Assembly: GCA_049578505.1 (NCBI GenBank)
Contig: JBAUMC010000043.1
Location: 10,471 to 74,470, forward strand
DNA from: JAGVPT01 sp049578505
Lineage (GTDB): Bacteria > Bacteroidota > Ignavibacteria > UBA10030 > UBA8401
DNA length: 64,000 nucleotides
Reading direction: 5' to 3'
The position numbers and the translations under genes are program-made. Below, piece by piece: positions 61,762 through 64,000 of the stretch (positions are counted from its first letter, which is position 1; each line of letters opens with the position of its first letter). The notes beneath the pieces are model-generated. The model did no database searches and had not been told where the DNA came from. It saw nothing but the letters and a program-made list of their open reading frames with translations.

Positions 61762-61860
61762 TCAATGTCATTCCGGCGAAAGCCGGAATCCATGTAATTA
61801 AACCTGGATGTCCCCCTTAGGGGGACATGACAAATCTTTTTATTCAGATTACTCAAAGTG
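61762..61860 (+). repeat. Dispersed repeat, copy D
   Basis: A short, more diverged copy: TGTCATTCCGGCGAAAGCC at the left and GACATGACAAATCTTTTTATTCAGATTA at the right, with a perfect CGGCGAAAGCCG hairpin and a CCCCCTTAGGGGG palindrome in the interior. Confidence 0.6.
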
Positions 61861-62059
61861 TAGCACTACCTTTCTGCAGGGAATCTATCATGGCTCGATC
61901 GTGTTTTTAAATTAGAGGTACCCGATGAAGATTTCATGCTTATCCTCCAATTTTCCCGGCATGCTGCCCTTTTTAAAATGCGGTGCGTTGGGTGTTTTCC
62001 GATCCGATAGTTATAGATTACCCCCTTTAAGTATATAAATGGCCAATGAATTAAGGGAA
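61861..62059. other. Intergenic stretch between repeats D and E
   Basis: About 200 bases without a gene or clear RNA. Confidence 0.4.
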
Positions 62060-62146
62060 GTAGCGGCTTAATTTGAATAAAAAATTGTCATCCCCACGTT
62101 CCGGAGGAATCCCTTTGGCACGCAGGAACGACAATCTGAGCCAGCG
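62060..62146 (-). repeat. Dispersed repeat, copy E (inverted)
   Basis: About 87 bases. On the plus strand GTAGCGGCTTAATTTGAATAAAAAATTGTCATCCCCACG is the right end reversed, and GAACGACAATCTGAGCCAGC the left end reversed. It is a minimal copy with both ends and almost no interior. Confidence 0.7.
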
Positions 62147-62238
62147 CCGGAAAGGATACTGGAGTGATTTTATGGAGTTTTTACGCTATATTTAAAGATT
62201 GCAGATAACTTCAATTTGTTGCAGTACTGATTTTGTAA

Positions 62239-63483
62239 ATGAGCGGAACACCCTTTTATTTTATCTTTAGAATTCTAGTCCCAACTTTACTTCTTGCGGC
62301 CCAATGGTATTTGGCTAAGCAGGCGGTGCGCTTCTTTAAAAACCTTCCCCTTACCGCCTCCTGGGTAGAGAGGTCAGTATTAATTTTTTTCGTCTTATTT
62401 AACATCCCCTTTTTAATTCTTCTTTTTCTTCACCCCTACATATATACTTTTCCAAAATGGGTGGTGCATTACATTGTTTACCCAGCTTATATTTGGCAAG
62501 GTGCAACTCTTTTCATCTTTCTGGTGATGTCCCTTCTAAGAATTATCCGCCTGCCTTTTATGGCAATTTTTCGTGCCGGTAAGAGGATTCCCCCAATCAA
62601 TCAAAGAATCATTATTCTCAAATCAACGGCCGGTTTTGAAAGATTTGATAGCTCCAGAAGGACCTTTTTGAAAACCGGCGCAGTCGCGCTTTCCGCCTAT
62701 TCTTTTATTGGCGCCACGAAGGGTCTGATCGACCGCAATGACTATGATATTATCGACAGGACCGTTCGTATTCCGAATTTACCGGATGAATTCAAAGGTT
62801 TTACTATCGGTTTGATGAGCGATATTCATTCATGCGTCTTTATGAAAAAGCCTGCAATGGACAATTACGTTGCCGCTTTGAATAGTCTTAAAACCGACGT
62901 CATCTTCGTTCCTGGAGATTTTGTCAACAGTGAAACAGAGGAAGTGTACCCCCTCGCGGAAGCATTTTCAGCCCTACGAGCGCCGTATGGAGTATACGGC
63001 TGCCTCGGCAATCATGATTATTATGCAGATGTCGACGTTGTTGCCAAGGAGGTCGACGGGTGCGGCGTAAAACTCCTTCGAAATGATGCGGTAAAAATAA
63101 ACAAGGGAAGCTCATTTATCAATTTAGTCGGGGTCGACGATATCCCGATAAACGGGACGCCAGATACGTACCTTGATCGTGCATTATCTTCTGTCCAAAA
63201 CACGAATCCGAGAATATTGCTTTGCCACAAACCATATTACCTTGAGACCTTTGCAGATCGCAATATCGATCTGACGCTTGCTGGCCATACACATGGCGGT
63301 CAGATTGTTTTTGCTAATATTGGAAATATGATCGTCTGCCCTGCTGCCCTCTTCTCAAAGTATGTTTGGGGTTTATATAAGTTCGGCAAGTCGCAAATGT
63401 ATGTCACGCGCGGAATCGGTACTGTGGGAGTTCCGATTCGGATAAATTGCCCCCCTGAAATTACCAAAATTACGCTGCAATAA
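62239..63483 (+). CDS. Membrane-anchored metallophosphoesterase
   Basis: A 414-residue calcineurin-type phosphoesterase. Three N-terminal membrane helices (residues 5-120) are followed by an SRRTFLKTGAVALSAYSF segment that resembles a twin-arginine motif, then the catalytic domain with MSDIHS, PGDFVNSE, GCLGNHDYY, CHKP and AGHTHGGQI. It resembles YkuE/YaeI-type phosphodiesterases acting on lipid or nucleotide phosphates. Substrate unknown. The ATG at 62239 was taken; no strong Shine-Dalgarno. Confidence 0.87.
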   Translation: MSGTPFYFIFRILVPTLLLAAQWYLAKQAVRFFKNLPLTASWVERSVLIFFVLFNIPFLILLFLHPYIYTFPKWVVHYIVYPAYIWQGATLFIFLVMSLLRIIRLPFMAIFRAGKRIPPINQRIIILKSTAGFERFDSSRRTFLKTGAVALSAYSFIGATKGLIDRNDYDIIDRTVRIPNLPDEFKGFTIGLMSDIHSCVFMKKPAMDNYVAALNSLKTDVIFVPGDFVNSETEEVYPLAEAFSALRAPYGVYGCLGNHDYYADVDVVAKEVDGCGVKLLRNDAVKINKGSSFINLVGVDDIPINGTPDTYLDRALSSVQNTNPRILLCHKPYYLETFADRNIDLTLAGHTHGGQIVFANIGNMIVCPAALFSKYVWGLYKFGKSQMYVTRGIGTVGVPIRINCPPEITKITLQ

Positions 63484-63533
63484 TTTTATTACGGTCCGGC
63501 GAAAGAGCGATGGAGGATTTGCCGATTCATTTC

Positions 63534-63562
63534 TTGCTATTCCCTCCTCGTTTATTTATATT
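63534..63562 (+). promoter_or_regulatory. Promoter for tdk
   Basis: TTGCTA (63534-63539), 17-base spacer, TATATT (63557-63562), 41 bases before the tdk start. Confidence 0.6.
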
Positions 63563-63603
63563 TTTTCCCAATACATTACCTTAACTTTTACTACATTACG
63601 CTC

Positions 63604-64000
63604 ATGGAAGATTCCCCTCACTCATCTCCAAAGAACACAGGTTGGATTGAAGTCATTGCCGGGTGCATGTTCAGCGGCAAAACGGAAGAATTAATACGCC
63701 GAATGAGACGAGCACAGATAGCCCGTCAAAAAGTAATGATTTTCAAACCGCGGATCGATAATCGATACAGTTCCAGTCATATTGTTTCACACAGCGAACA
63801 ATCGCTCATTTCTACGGTCGTAGATACTTGCGCTGAAATTCTGACGCAGTCGTCCGAAGCACAAGTTATCGGAATTGACGAAGCACAATTCTTCTCGCCG
63901 GAGATTGTTGATGTGTGTGAGCAACTTGCGAATGCAGGCAAGCGGGTGATTGTCGCAGGACTTGATCAGGATTACCGTGCCAAGCCGTTTGAACCGATGC
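63604..64000 (+). CDS. tdk: Thymidine kinase, truncated by the window edge
   Basis: The first 132 codons of a type II thymidine kinase, cut by the end of the window. The P-loop is AGCMFSGKTEELIRRMRRA (residues about 20-38), with FKPRIDNRY following and the metal-binding IGIDEAQFF and VAGLDQDYRAKPFEPM segments. It salvages thymidine to dTMP. Not a full gene here, so the stop is unseen. Confidence 0.93.
   Translation, partial: MEDSPHSSPKNTGWIEVIAGCMFSGKTEELIRRMRRAQIARQKVMIFKPRIDNRYSSSHIVSHSEQSLISTVVDTCAEILTQSSEAQVIGIDEAQFFSPEIVDVCEQLANAGKRVIVAGLDQDYRAKPFEPM

Noticed and set aside
1..64000. CRISPR array, prophage, transposase or toxin-antitoxin system
   Set aside because: No regularly spaced repeat array, no transposase or integrase gene and no recognisable defence or toxin pair was seen.

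Overview
The window is a compact bacterial chromosome segment with about 57 protein genes, two tRNAs and a tmRNA. Several features place it in the Bacteroidota/Chlorobi/Ignavibacteria branch, most likely an uncultured Ignavibacteria-like organism: a BshC bacillithiol enzyme, a very large outer-membrane protein ending in Phe, a tmRNA with tag ADYNYALAA, and envelope genes of a diderm (lnt, LiaF-like, PAP2). Two things argue against classical Bacteroidetes. Many genes have good Shine-Dalgarno sites, and nine intergenic sites fit a conventional TTGnnn-17/18-TAnnnT promoter, often TATATT, rather than the Bacteroides-type box. The taxonomic call is inference; no rRNA is present.

Layout. 0.2-2.2 kb: a DUF362 protein and a DMT exporter. 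2.2-14.3 kb: a long tightly packed plus-strand run of acylphosphatase, ispF, DedA, PAP2, lnt, threonine aldolase, thioesterase, trpE, trpG, a LOG protein, polX, a LiaF-like membrane protein, an unrecognised 313-aa protein and nth. 14.6-18.1 kb: an HD phosphohydrolase followed by cysM-mec-cysO-moeZ, a complete protein-thiocarboxylate cysteine pathway. 18.2-23.8 kb: tyrosine phenol-lyase, divergent from a glcD/glcF-type oxidase, then a TAT-exported glycosylasparaginase. 24.3-28.0 kb: tRNA-Leu and a 1172-aa outer-membrane protein. 28.1-37.3 kb: the translation/RNA operon rimP-nusA-infB-rbfA-truB-ribF-rpsO-pnp. 37.4-41.4 kb: aroA, an orphan sugar-type ABC ATPase and convergent bshC.

41.4-46.9 kb is sparser and looks accessory: an ECF42-type sigma factor with a DGPF/YCII partner, a second YCII protein and a lipoprotein, flanked by two inverted copies of a dispersed repeat. 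46.9-55.3 kb: an SDR gene that is probably leaderless, then yqeY-cvpA-mutS2-accC-biotin carrier-purL with start/stop overlaps. 55.4-61.7 kb is minus strand: lipid kinase, dapF, tmRNA, a SirB1-like protein, a second LOG protein, free-Met-sulfoxide reductase, ygfZ, tRNA-Lys and secG. 62.2-64 kb: a membrane metallophosphoesterase and the 5' part of thymidine kinase.

Points of most interest: the sulfur-carrier cysteine locus, whose CysO has two residues after its Gly-Gly and so needs the neighbouring JAMM protease; a perfect intrinsic terminator just downstream of the rimP-nusA promoter; a five-copy MITE-like repeat family; and a folded non-coding segment after the lipoprotein gene. No CRISPR array, transposase, phage gene or obvious defence system was seen.
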